From Diphasiastrum complanatum (Eukaryota; Streptophyta; Lycopodiopsida; Lycopodiales; Lycopodiaceae): a stretch of DNA of 64,000 nucleotides. The stretch covers positions 63,609,662 to 63,673,661 of the forward strand of contig CM055097.1 of NCBI GenBank assembly GCA_029204225.1. The letters run 5' to 3'. The notes below the pieces were generated by a model that was not told the DNA's origin, did no database searches, and saw nothing but the letters and a program-made list of their open reading frames with translations. Positions 22,872 through 34,230 of the stretch are shown here, piece by piece. The translations under genes and the position numbers were made by a program. Numbering within the stretch: the first letter of the stretch is position 1; the number at the start of each line of letters is the position of its first letter.

Positions 22872-23872
22872 TTTATGATACTATTCACATTTTATCCAAT
22901 TTTTAAAGACCATCAAAGTCCAATCATTTCCACCGAAGTTTGCAAAATTTGCGACACTTGCACCTTCACATTCTTCACCCATATGTGTTGTAGCGAAATT
23001 TGCGACACTGTTTACATTTCATTCAACTCTCAATCCATTGCCTTCGCAAAATCTGCAAAAAATGCGACACTTTTGTTACATTTCTACTTTCGCTACAATT
23101 TCATTTTTTCCTACATTTCTATTTTTGCTACATTTTTTTGCGAAAATGCCGACACCTTTACTTCATTGTTGTCACTGTATTTTGCGAAAATGCCGACACT
23201 ATATTGGAATATGATATATTAAGTAACTTCACCATTTTGGGATCACGAAAAATCGCGACACTTCAACCTTCACATTTTTTGGGATTTTCATTCATTCCAT
23301 CTTTGACCTTCGGGAAATTGCGAAAAAAATATAACATTTCACTAGAATGTTGCATATCATCTTCCACATACCTTTGTTTTCATCATATTTTTATGTCACC
23401 ACTACAGTGGAAATATGCGAAAAACCCGACACCTTCGCATTTTTCGCCGATATATTTTTTGCCAATATATTTTCTCATACATTCACCCATACATTTTAAT
23501 GAAGAAAGCGACAGTCTTTGCTTCCAATATCACCCATTGTTTCATAGATTGTGTATATTATTATTTTGCAGTTCAATACTCACAAATACTGAGCTAATCT
23601 TTTGCGAACCGAACGAAGCATTTGTGTATTTTGTTTATTTATTTATTTTTATTTTTGTTTTTTTAGGACTAGATACTTTATTGTTGAGTCTGTACCTTCA
23701 AAACAAAGGACATGCTTTCATTTAATATTGGTCTTATCCGCCGATATATCATCAATATACCAAAAACCTCAAACACTTCTGTTTTTTTCGCCACCATTTT
23801 TCCATCACTCTTGCTCTCTGATTTCGTGAATTGTTACGATCAAGCTCTCTTCTGGCATCACTAGTTTACTTC
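22872..23872 (+). repeat. Spacer with repeated GCGACAC / TTCGC words
   Basis: At least eight copies of a word like GCGAAAATGCGACAC or its CCGACAC variant occur between about 22945 and 23445 (near 22949, 22996, 23065, 23145, 23190, 23255 and 23425). Between them are T-rich runs. The same words in inverse orientation occur in LTR family A (about 2040-2215 and 14145-14220). Apparent open frames here are T-rich and not convincing as genes. Confidence 0.65.
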
Positions 23873-23873
23873 T

Positions 23874-25868
23874 ATGAGCATCATGGTGATTGTATTCAAA
23901 ATGTACCCAAAGTCAGTTTTACAACCATTAGCTATACAAATACGAATTAAAGAACTTTTTCAATTCAATTCATCAGTAATCCTCACGGATTTGTGCCATG
24001 AGCTGATCTGCAATCTGACTGAGACAAAGGAAGGACATATTTTCACCATTGTCCGAAATCAAGAGATAATTATTACAGAAGGATTTTATTGTCGTGTCTT
24101 AGATTTGCCTATGGACAGCATTATGTCTGTTACAAAGCCAGATTTCATCACTAAGAGTGGAGTGTTTCACGAAGAAGCTTATCTTGAGAAACGACAATAT
24201 AACCTCTCTTATATCAGAGACCCCAATCTCAAAAGCTTTGTTCGATTTGCTCTTGTTTCTATATTTTTACCGGAGCAAGAGTACACCATTTCTAATATAA
24301 ATATGGGATACCTGTTGAGAGCCTTGAATAGAGAACTCATTGCCTTCGGACATATTGCTTTTAAGCAATTTTATAAATTATTAAAGATTAATCAGTTTTC
24401 CAGGCTTGGTTTGCAGATGGGTATCCTATGTATGCATGCTGGTGTGTTAACAGTGCAAGAAGATATCAGAATTGCACCGATACTGCCAGAGCTAGCCCCT
24501 TCAGTTGAGGCTGAATCCCAAATGCAAGCATCAAAGGCAACTGCCACAAAGAAGGCATCATCATCATCAAGCCAGCACCAAGGGAGCTCGATGAGGATGT
24601 CCTCTCCGTCATTACAATATAAGCTATCATCCAGTGCAGAAAGGAGCAGAGAAGCAGAAGAAGAATTAGAGGATGTTGTTGAGCAGGAGCAGAACCAAGA
24701 TGATATTCCGCAGGAGCCAGCACAACAACAAGAAGAACGAATTTTTGATATTCAGCAGGAAAGCAAAAGTGATGTAGAACCTCGATGCAAAATTATATGA
24801 GAAGATATTGGTACAATGTTGTCAGACACACATGCAACTATTCAAGATTTCGTTAGCCTAGAGAAAGTCTCCCAAGAAGCTTGGCTTGAAGTATGATTCC
24901 CTCCGAGCACACCTAATTTAGAAAAATGTAGAGCTGGAGGAAATCAAAGTTGAGCTGTCACATAAGAGCGAAGAACTTGAAGCAGCCCAAGCAGAGCTGA
25001 GCAGGTTAGACATAGCCCTCAAAGAACCAAAAGGAAGACAGGATGCTACGTTGGAAGTACTGAAAGTAGTTCAAGAGCAATCCAATGCTTTTGAAAATGA
25101 AAATTTATTGCTCAAGCAGCAAATTTAGACCCTGTAGGCTTTTTTGCAGGAGGAAAGACATGTGCAAGCTATTTTACGGAGTAGTAATGAGGAGCTGAGC
25201 GACAAACTCAACAATGCTATTACCGACAAGGAGAATGCCAAAGCAGATCAAAGGCAGCTCCAAGACTCTGTTGCCCAATTGTAGAATTCTACAGATATGC
25301 TAAGGAAAGGCAACCAAATCTATAAGAGTCAGGCCGAAGTCACATTGGGAGCTTGTGTATCTCATGGGAGATATAGGATCGACCCAACAACTTGGGAAGG
25401 TATCCAAGAAAGAATTATCCAAACCTTCCAGTTGCAATATCTACAACCCCAGATGGTTGCATACGAAAAATTGAATGAAAAATTGGAAGAGACTAAGTTC
25501 CAATCGAGCCAAATCCAAAATTTTAAAGAGGAAGAACCAGCCCAGCCCCAGGACCAGTCTATGCAGACGGATGACCCAACTAAAGCTATATCAGAGAAGA
25601 CCATCCAGACAGACATTATTTTCAAACAAATTCAGAAAGATCAAGAGGTGCAGACTGACCCAAAGAATGCTGAGGAACCAATAGCAATAAGAGACACAAC
25701 TACTGCAGACCAACCAACAATGCTACCAATTATTCCGCAGCAAGCTGAAGGGTCACACAGTGGAGCTATCGAAAGGAAGAACAAGGTAGTATATTCACTA
25801 CTAAAGACAAAATTTCAGACATTCCAAAAAGAACTGATGTTTTTTCTTCCACCTTTTCCTCCATTGTG
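23874..25868 (+). pseudogene. Accessory reading frame of a gypsy element: folded N-domain plus coiled coil
   Basis: The ATG at 23874 opens 308 codons; the reading then continues with only a few stops (24798, 24894, 25126, 25135, 25282) to 25868, about 660 codons. Residues 1-190 look like a folded domain (ILTDLCHELICNL, IITEGFYCRVLDLPMD, SFVRFALVSIFLPEQEYTIS, MGYLLRALNRELIAFGHIAF). This resembles the 'putative plant transposon protein' domain found beside plant gypsy elements. A Ser/Gln-rich linker, a Glu-rich coiled coil (SEELEAAQAELSRLDIALKE) and a Gln/Pro/Thr tail with SMQTDDPT-, TIQTDI- and VQTDP-like repeats follow. It lies 1 kb downstream of pol, the place of extra frames in Athila/Tat-type elements. 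Function unknown. Confidence 0.6.
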
Positions 25869-26476
25869 AGCATTGCTTTGTGTATTGTCTTCAAGCTCTT
25901 GTGTATGATCTTAGGTGCTATCCAGAAGTGGTAGGGTGTTGTTCCATGGCCTGTTTGATGCTATTTTTGACTGCCATCAGTATCTTTCATGAGTTTCTTT
26001 TTTCTCTTAAATGCTTTGTCAAGTTCATGTGTATCAAAGGTAGCATTAGGATGCTTTGCCATTTCTAGCTTTTGTAGCTTGTTGTGCAAAGATCTTAGCC
26101 AGAACATTTGGGATCTTAGATCCATTCAAGATCCAATTTTTTCACAAGAAACTGAAGATCAAGACTAAGTTTGAAGTAATTGAACACCCTTTGAGCATTT
26201 TGTGTATCAATAGTATTTTCTTTTGAAGCATTTCACACGTGCCAAAAGTAGGATTCAAACTTGCCAAAGTGTCTCAATCCACTTTGTGTGTCTGGTCTAG
26301 ATAATCTTGTGTTGTGGAATATTGAGATCCATCTCAAATATAGTTGCAAGTTTTTCACCACATAGGAAGGTAGTACATCCTTGAAAATACCTATAGTGAA
26401 AGAGAGCAAGAACATTAAGTCTGATTGGAACAAGCTCAAACATATTGCAGTCCAATAACCAAGGAGTCTTCACATA
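25869..26476 (+). other. No gene; probable leader of the deleted copia at 26477
   Basis: Stop-rich. It holds CACACGTGCC at 26234-26243, the palindrome seen in the copia LTRs. It ends at a copia gag start codon, so the later part is inferred to be leader. Confidence 0.35.
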
Positions 26477-26665
26477 ATGGCACCTCTAGGAGGATATCTT
26501 CTAGAAACTAATGAAAGACTAAATACTTCTAATTACTTAATTTGGAAGTTCAAAATGGAGTCTATTTTGATACTCCAGGATGTTATGGACATTGTGTTTG
26601 GTATTGAGATTTGCCTCCTAAGCCAAAATTGGCCCTATCACCTACTCACACATAGATGGACATAA
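26477..26665 (+). pseudogene. Copia gag N-terminal fragment
   Basis: The ATG at 26477 gives LGGYLLETNERLNTSNYLIW and KMESILILQDVMDIVFGIE, closely matching the gag starts of copia-3 and copia-4. After about 46 codons similarity stops (near 26615) and the sequence passes into LTR family B. Nearly the whole internal region has been deleted. Confidence 0.8.
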
Positions 26666-26782
26666 GATTTATCAAACCCCCTAACTCAACATAGATAGTC
26701 TTTTTAATTTTCACAAACTCAACACATATATCAACTAGTGGAGCTTGAATTGAATAGATCATCTAATCAATTATATATTTGA

Positions 26783-27206
26783 ATTTGAGGTGTGCTTGAA
26801 TATAGTCCAATAGAATTAAGAGGTGCATGGATCAATGGTCCAATAGGATTAAGAGACGACAAAGTGTGATCCAATCATAGTTAAGCATAGTGGTAGCTCG
26901 TGGATCTACTAGTATCATTGTACTCCTCATTTGGATCTAATTGATTTCGAGATTGAGTGGATTTTGAGTGTAAAAGATTTTCTAGCTTTCTCTCTCTACT
27001 TGAGAGCTATTGATGATTTTCTCTCTCTACTCGAGGAGAGCAGCTTGTTTTTACTTAGATTACTTTTGGAAAACTTCCCACACGTGTGAGTGAGAGTTGG
27101 AAGTGACTGAATGCACGTAGTAGTGTGTTTTTGCCATAGGATCTTGAATCTCAATCTAGTCTTGATCTTGGTGCATCTACACACCTTAGGAGATTACAAG
27201 TACATG
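26783..27206 (+). repeat. LTR family B, partial copy
   Basis: About 420 bases match 39375-39820 in the same orientation at about 95% by eye, including CACACGTGTG at 27079-27088 and the run ending ACAAGTACATGTTG. Its left part is missing (compare the LTR start at 39019). With the gag fragment it forms a deletion derivative of the copia-3 family. Confidence 0.85.
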
Positions 27207-28090
27207 TTGAGCAATGAGCAACTTAGAAAGTTCTCAGCTGATCTTACCAATAAAATCGATCCATGTCAGATTTTTAGTATGTATCGGATTTTGGTTGGAT
27301 TGGAAAAATATTAGACCCGATCCGATCCGATCCAAGGTCAGAAAATTATCTAAATCTGAGAATAGCAGTTAAACGGTTATGGACAATCGTGAGACTATAA
27401 AGAGCCATTGTATTTACGATTTTAATAAGAATAGTTTTGTTGAGAAGATACTCTTGTGCTTATATTTGTGAGTAAACTGTGGATGTTTGCTCTATGAATG
27501 AAGGAATGTATGTGCTGCTTACTATTTTTCCAGAGCCTACATTGTTTTGTAAGCTTTGTTTCCAATTAATGATGAATGTTATGTAAAGAAATATTGATAG
27601 TAATTTGAGACAGTTTGAGTCCGAGCCATGGTCAAGCATGCAGATGATTAAATTATATTATTATCATTGTGGAACCTATTATATTGTGAGAGACAGAATG
27701 AGAGGGGATGTGTGATTCTTCGAGTCATTTGCAGATTATGCTTAATTGTCGAGTCATAAATGCAGACTACATTATGAGAATTCTATACCTTAGTCAGGCT
27801 GTATGTGCAGTTGATTATTCTAATCACTCAATCCAACAATGGTCATGCATAGTAAATGTATGGGAAAAACCAGTACCAAAGATCTATTAGAAAATAGTTA
27901 AATTTTTATTTGAATATTGAAGGGCTGTATTGGCCGCCTGTGTTAAATATCATTTGATAACCAGTTATTTATCTTTTACACAGAATGAAAACTTTCATGA
28001 CTAGTATGTCTCCAATTCTCTCTATTTGAGGAACGATATCTTAAATAATACATTAAAAATCTAATAATCTGATTCAGTGAGTCACAACAT
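27207..28090 (+). repeat. LTR region of a Ty3/gypsy element (family D)
   Basis: It ends about 11 bases before a gypsy PBS at 28102. It contains GATCCGATCCGATCC near 27321 and TATAAAG at 27396-27402, the same TATA context as at 18688. Similar 'gatccgatccgattcgaccc' text occurs near 29010. The left boundary is uncertain; it is set where similarity to copia LTR B stops. Confidence 0.5.
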
Positions 28091-28101
28091 AAGTCGAATT
28101 T

Positions 28102-28119
28102 TGGCACCGTTGTCAGGGA
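28102..28119 (+). other. Ty3/gypsy primer-binding site
   Basis: TGGCACCGTTGTCAGGGA differs from the common plant gypsy leader TGGCGCCGTTGCCGGGGA at three positions, all transitions (two G to A, one C to T). This is the site typical of Athila/Tat-type and related elements. It marks 27207-28090 as a 5' LTR. Confidence 0.75.
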
Positions 28120-28195
28120 GAAGGAGATATTACTCGTGAAAATTTATTATTCGGTGGTTCAAGGAATATGATTCAAGATGTCCAGAGGGAAGAAG

Positions 28196-28420
28196 TATTC
28201 AAGTTCACTTAGAGTATTCCTTGGACAAGTTGGTTATTTTAGAAGGTTTATTCCTTGCTTGAACAAGAGATAATTATTCTTGGGAACCTTTCAAAAGCCG
28301 AAGGAGAGTTTCAATGGACCAGGCAACATGAGATATTGCTATCAAGATATTGTAAGAGTGATTGCGAATTATGCATGGCAATGAAACAAGCGGATTCTGT
28401 AATATAAAAAACATAATCAA
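28196..28420 (+). pseudogene. Gypsy RT/RNase H fragment
   Basis: From about 28196 the frame reads SSLRVFLGQVGYFRRFIPCL, the gypsy 'LR.FLG..GYYR.FI' block, then breaks into other frames (NLSKAEGEFQWT, then an RNase H-like stretch). It lies less than 100 bases after the PBS, so gag and most of pol are missing here. Confidence 0.65.
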
Positions 28421-28461
28421 GTTGTATACGTATATACCGTGTATATTAACAAAATTGTTAA

Positions 28462-28845
28462 TTATTTGAACGTCGGGAGATCACAAAGCGATGGATTAAT
28501 AAATTCTAATGAACCAAGTTGTTCCGGTTCTAATTCTTTAGAAGAAACCTCTTCCATGTTTGAAAAGTAATTAGCAGGAAGAAAATCTTCAAAGGTAATG
28601 TTGGAATCTTCATCAACATCGAGCAACATTATCATCCGTCTTCGGATACGACCACCTCTGCCTATGCCACGATCAGCCATTCTGACAGATACAGAGGAAT
28701 GAGCACAATAAGCAGAATGATGAACTATAATATCTTGTGGATTTGTAAAGGAAGGATCACTGATTAAATATAATCCTAGAAGATTTGAATTCATGCAACC
28801 AGTCTTTCTGATAAGATTGTAAGATATCTTAAAAGACATGAGCAA
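28462..28845 (-). other. Unrecognised open frame, 127 codons
   Basis: The protein would contain MADRGIGRGGRIRRR followed by an acidic stretch (LLDVDEDSNITFEDFLPA) and end LCDLPTFK. No family is recognised. It lies inside a decayed gypsy region and may be part of an element in inverse orientation. It could be a chance frame. Confidence 0.25.
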
Positions 28846-28849
28846 TGAT

Positions 28850-29290
28850 GAAATGAAAATAGCACTTGTTTGTACGAAATTGTTGATGCACGCATTCGTG
28901 TGAATGAAGAATCCAAATCAATTCAGTTCTAGATCAAAAGACATATGTATTGAAATTCTTGGATCGAAAAATAATAGACTAGGTATCGCAATACTTGGGT
29001 TGAAAAAAATTAGATCCGATCCGATTCGACCCTGGATCGAATAAATTCGGAAAATATCGATCCTCAAACCTATGAATGTTGAGATCATAAAATTGATTCT
29101 TCTGTACTTTTATGTCCGAAGACCAATATTGGAGAGAAATATGAGAAAGGCAGAGAAACGAGCGAGAAGAAAGATGAAGGCGCAGAGAACGGGAAAGAGA
29201 GTTAAACTAGGATATCAGCGCCGATCGAAGAAGGAGACTCGATTATAACGAATCTTCGACATCATAAAGTGAATCTGAAAAAAAAGGATC
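28850..29290 (+). other. Gypsy leader with basic N-terminal gag remnant
   Basis: There is LTR-like text near 28900-29060 (GATCCGATCCGATTCG), then a very basic peptide near 29140-29245 (EKRARRKMKAQRTGKRVKLG) that would precede gag. No separate gene is supported. Confidence 0.35.
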
Positions 29291-29980
29291 ACCCAGTCCA
29301 CCTCATTCAGATAAAGAAGATATGGTCGTTCCAGGATTGTCTTCTTCCAAAATCCGTTATCATTTTTTAAAGGAAAGTTTCAGAAGACGAAGACAGTTAC
29401 ACATCTCAATTTGAATATATTGCTGCGAGTAATAGCGAAAGTTTAGATGCTGATAAATTGAGGATATTTCCCGAACTTCTTAGAAAAGAAGCCAAAACAC
29501 GATTCATCTAGATTGAACCTGATTTGATAACAACTTGGGGAGATCTAAAAATCCAATTCTTGAAGCAATTTAGAGAAATTGGCTATTCAACACGAATTCT
29601 AACACAGTTGAATTCAATAAGAAAGAAAGAGAAAGAATCTATGGGAAAGTATACTCAAAGAGTCAAGAAATTAATTGGTTAATTGACTGGACTATACCTG
29701 GTGGCCATGAAAATCGAATGGTTCTTAAGAGGATTACCCAAAAGAATAGATCAATATTGTAGACAAGGACTTACTGACAGTCTGGAGTATGTCATAGCTA
29801 TTGTAGAGAATTATGAGACTTCTCGGATATCTAGAAGTCAAAGGTCCAAGAAAGAACTTGTTAAAAAAAAAACAAAGCGCTATAAAGTTAGCTATTTGAA
29901 GAATCCTACAAAGCATGCACAGACAAAAATGCTACCATTTCGGCTTCAAAAAACTTGGTTATTTTCTACAATCATATGAT
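29291..29980 (+). pseudogene. Ty3/gypsy gag
   Basis: The frame shows DKLRIFPELLRKEAKTRFI, LITTWGDLKIQFLKQFREIG, LTQLNSIRKKEKESMGKYTQ and VAMKIEWFLRGLPKRIDQYC. This is the retrotransposon gag pattern (A..W...., W..F...F...F, L....Q...ESV..Y..RF, ...F..GL). A stop replaces Trp near 29509 and another occurs at 29680. It would assemble the particle; here it is inactive. Confidence 0.72.
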
Positions 29981-29988
29981 AAGAGCCG

Positions 29989-31050
29989 GTGGACTTGGCT
30001 ACAATTTCATACCAGATGTTTTTGAAAGCGTTGAAGAAGTCTCTACATGTCAGCAGACTGTGGGGAGTCCAACTAAGCCACTTGGCCTTCCACTTGGAAT
30101 TATTTAATGAAACTGAGACCGAAATGATGGCTAGAACAGTCACTCGAACTGTCGATTGTATAATCGAAGAAGTTGTGGAGACAAGTGAAACCAGGCTAGC
30201 TATAGATAAAGAACACAATTTTGATACTGACACAATGCAGATTAATGATTCAAGTCGCTGATGGATCACATGATGCAAGAGCAATGGGGAAATGACGTGG
30301 TTGGCGATGTGCATACCATGGAGAGCCCTAAGAGAATACACATACTGGTTGAAGATGAGCAAAACCCTAATTTGGGGAAGGAAGGTGTGGAGGAAGATAT
30401 TGAAGACTTGGCTTATGAAGATGCATATCGGCCTCTTGCACATGTTATGGAAAAATTCAAAAGGGCAAAAGCAAAGTCATCTACTGAAGAAGTCCAAAGA
30501 TTTGATTTATCTGATTTAACTTCTAGCACAATTTTTTCAACTTTACAATCTTTATTAAAAAATGTTGGAAGTGTGATAGATTATGTCAGAGCCAGGTAAC
30601 AATATAGAGATGAGGTGGGTCGATTGCAGGAACAACTACAAACGTAACAAGATTTGATCACCACACTCTCTAATACTGCTGCTAGGGTTCCATAATTATT
30701 CTTGGCCATAGCAACAATGAACCAACAATTGGAAGAATTAAAGAAAACCAGGAAACTATAGTTGTAGAGCATGAGGCAAAAGGACCTGCAGATGGTCCAA
30801 ATGCAATAAGAACTGGAGGAGTTGCGAGTTGAGATAGAAACCAAGAAAAATCAGTTTTGGCAAAGCAGATTGAGCATTTTGCTGCAAAGGATCGTAACCT
30901 CAAACTACAGAGGGAGTTAGATGACGCTAAGCTGAAACTAATGGTAGCTTCACCAGTCCGAGCACCTACAGTCTAAAATGAAACTCCTGCAGACTCAACT
31001 CGAACATTAGACCCTGAAGGCTTTTGTTGACACCCTAACCACTGAGAAGG
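29989..31050 (+). pseudogene. Degraded coiled-coil frame downstream of gypsy gag
   Basis: Frames at 29989-30261 and 30261-30599 are followed by stop-rich text that still reads as heptad-like helix (YRDEVGRLQEQLQT, NQQLEELKKTRKL, KNQFWQSRLSILL). Near 31004 'attagaccctgaaggctttt' matches 'tttagaccctgtaggctttt' near 25124 in the accessory frame at 23874-25868. The two regions are therefore likely copies of the same accessory gene type. Function unknown. Confidence 0.45.
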
Positions 31051-31192
31051 GGTGTGTCTCAATCAATAGGGCAAAATTTGAAAAATATTGAGCTGATATA
31101 TTGTCATGTGCCAAACTTAGCATTCAAACATCTAATCCATTCATTAACATCAAATTACAATGGAAATACAAGTGGTGAAGGGATTGTTTTGG

Positions 31193-33142
31193 TCATTTGT
31201 AGACAAGGAGTTTGACAGTCCTAAATTCCCATGTCAATCTGATTTTCTTGTTGATAGGATTGATGACATCATCCAACACAAGAAGATTGGATAATTCTAC
31301 ACCAACTCCTTCCATCCATGTCACATTGGATTCATTGGTTGGTGGCTCAATGCGAATTGACTTCAGATCTTGACATGTATCTCTTGTTATTGACTTCATT
31401 GCAGCAATGTTAATGCCAATTTCATCATCAAAAAGCTGCTGTGATGGTATTTGAATTTTCAATCAATGTTAAGCCATTGATCTACTGTTGATCCATGTTC
31501 AAGAATAGTTCCATATGAATCATTGTCAATAATATGGTCAAAACCACTGATTTGCAGAGTGAAATGTGATTCTTGACAATCATATTGTACTCCATGATTT
31601 AACTATAGTTGTAGAAGTTCGCTTTGCTCATAATATACCTCTTTATTTTGACCGTCGACCAGATCATTACAACTGTCAGAAAAGACTTGATTTGGATTCT
31701 CAAATTGGTCTTCATCCACCTGTCCATCGGTGCTTTGTTGATATTGATTTGTCTTCGTGGAAAATAGATCGATATAAAAAACAAAAAATTCTTCCTTGAA
31801 ATCATCAATTTCATCAAAAGATTCATAATCTTGTTTGCTCAAAACATCTCGATTGATATTTGCCTTTGGCATGGAAGTTTGCCCTTGAGCTAGAGGGAAC
31901 ATTGTTTTATAAACGTCAACAGTGGTACACCATTCAGGATTAGTAGTTTGAATATCAATTGGCTGTTGTGGAATACCAGCCGATTGAAAAATAGAGTCCA
32001 AACAAGCGACCGTCTTCTGGTACATTTCTTCCCATCTTTGCTTTGACCTTTCTAGTAATTGTTGCCATGTTTGTTTTGTTTGTTCGGTACTATCTTGTAT
32101 GGTAGTTGAAAGTGTACCTAATATTTCTTTTGTTCCATTGGTCACTTTACTGATAGTAGGGTCCACACTATTATTTGATCTTCCATGAATATTGAACCAC
32201 TGTTGTTGAGTTGATGACGTTAGAATTCCCACAAAATTGGCATAGGGACTGGAAATTCTCGCTCCACTTGCCACAGTGACATAGGGACCGGAAATTGTCG
32301 CTCCACTTGCCAGAATAATATTCCTTCCCTCCTTAAAGTCATTTGCATCAGCAAATGATATACCCATCAGAGAAGGACCAATCATACCTGTAGTGGCATA
32401 AAGAGAACACATTTCATTGTCATCAATTTCTTCACTTTATAGGCATCTTCATAGCCCTCATAATCAACATTATCATTTTCATTATGATCGAAATGTTGTT
32501 TAGCACCATGATGGTGTCATCTTTTGAGTTCATCAAGATCATAGAATTGATCCACGGGCTCGTAGTGATATTTTGTTCCACTTTGCACTTGTTGTTGCTC
32601 ATCCACGTTTCAAACTGTTCTTCAGTAGTAAATTGGAATTGAACTTGATCTTGATAATCACCATCATTGAACTCTAGTTCATCTTGACCATCAAATGATT
32701 CAAATGCTTCATTTGCAGGGCCATCTTCAATGACTGGTTCATGTTGTTCTTCACTTTGTTGATCGTTGTTGAAATCTTCAGAGTAATGGTCAAGTTCTGA
32801 AGTGTCGTTGTAGTTCTGATACTGATCATCATTAGCAAAATTGTCATTCTGGTCTTGATACTGATTGTCATCAGCGATGTCGTCACCTTGATCATGATCT
32901 TCAATGTTATTGTCACCTTGATCATGGTCTTCGTTGTAATCATCACCTTGATCCCAACATTCCTCCACACCATTGTCATAATTGTCATAACAATATGACT
33001 GATTGTCATCCTCTTGTTCATAATCCCAATCTTGTAACTGTGGATTGCAATCTTGGGAAGAATTTTGAAGTGATATGAAAATCAAATTTAGCAAGGTGCA
33101 GTTAAGTAGTGACGAGAGACATGAGTTTTTTTTATAGAGCAA
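31193..33142 (-). pseudogene. Unrecognised acidic, repeat-containing reading frame
   Basis: Three linked minus-strand frames: 33142-32432 (236 codons), 32412-31603 (269 codons) and 31462-31193 (89 codons), each joined by a shift. The first part starts with a hydrophobic stretch (CTLLNLIFISLQ), then is dominated by Asp, Asn, Gln and Glu with repeats like EDHDQGDN. The second has a duplicated segment (SGATISGPYVTV and SGARISSPYANF) and a helix rich in Gln and Trp (TKQTWQQLLERSKQRWEEMY). I recognise no family. It might be an accessory protein of a retroelement or a host gene relic. Codon quality looks better than in neighbouring elements. Confidence 0.4.
32241..32318. repeat. 39-bp tandem duplication inside the acidic frame
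   Basis: Units start at 32241 and 32280 with few mismatches. The period is a multiple of three, so the reading frame is kept and the peptide repeats 13 residues. Confidence 0.85.
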
Positions 33143-33297
33143 ATACAGAAACTTTTGAAGAGGTCAAATTTTGGTATAAATAAGACTTCTACACTGTTAA
33201 TCTTGTTGAGCTGATGAAGTTTGTTTACGGCACTGGAATCCAGGCTCAAATGGAGAAGATATGGATTTGAATATAAAATGTAAATGTAAATGTAAGT

Positions 33298-33636
33298 GTG
33301 GCAGAGGATTCGCCTCTAAACTTGACCAATTCTGTGATTGCTAGAAATATGAAAGATCCGGAGCAGCCACTTAAAGATGCTAATGTTCATGAGACTAGAA
33401 AAAGTTCCTCAGAGAAAATGGTGCAGAACAATGTCCTAGTTATTGAAACAGATCATGTTGGGGTGGCAAATCAGTTGAGTGATAGCTGTGGTAGCAACTC
33501 AACTGAAGACGAAGAAAACATGGAAAGCACTGGAGGAACTAAGACACAAATTGAATCGACTGAGGGATGCTCAGGTGAAACTAATCTTGTTACTGCTCTT
33601 GGAAATCCTTTAGTTGAAATAAATTTGGACAATTGA
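33298..33636 (+). pseudogene. Unknown open frame, possible captured exon
   Basis: There are 112 codons open to a TGA at 33634. The text is hydrophilic and of varied composition (DANVHETRKSSSEKMVQNNV, VANQLSDSCGSNSTEDEE), unlike the retroelement debris around it. No ATG opens it; the frame begins with GTG. It lies 600 bases upstream of the ABCB piece in the same orientation, so it may be a third captured gene fragment. No family recognised. Confidence 0.35.
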
Positions 33637-34230
33637 GTGTTCCCTCAGCCTAGCATGGGAGCTTAACTATTCCCTGTAAAAGTATTGTGATTCTGGTGGT
33701 ACTGCTATCTGTTTGATAAAATAGGAGAGAAATCATAATCCTTTGGAATAGTTGATGCATGCAGCTTGAGTCCGGGAAAAATCTTCTCCTATGAGTTGCT
33801 TGAACCCCTGATGGGGAGTGGAACTCCGTTAAAGTAACCATGTTTCCAAGCAAACTGAAAAAACTCGTTACTACCTAGTTTTTGCCTGCTCCACCTGCCA
33901 TTGAGTCACATCTGTCCATTCTAGATTGTGCTCCATGTTCTTCACTCTTCTCTTTTCATTGACATCTTCTTGAACGTTGTAAAGCACGTTTCCTGGAGTG
34001 TGGATTTGTTTTGTGCATCTGGAAGTAACTCTAGAAAGTGTATGCACGCCTGTTCACCATTTCTAGTGGCTCGTAGAAGTTCAATGGATGATGGGTAAAG
34101 GAGGAGCCATTGGAGAAAGTGGTTCATGTGCCTAAAATCACATGAGAGCTATGATCATGCTCTAGAATCAGGCTCTATCTTGTGAATGATCAATAATAAT
34201 GAATAATGGAATCTATCTTTGTCCATTTTG
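33637..34230. other. No gene recognised
   Basis: Stop-rich text between the unknown frame and the ABCB fragment. It could hold intron or untranslated sequence from a captured gene, but no splice pair can be argued. Confidence 0.3.

Noticed and set aside
24466-24723. Minus-strand frame with Leu-rich stretch
   Set aside because: Shadow of the Ser/Gln-rich linker of the accessory gypsy frame on the plus strand.
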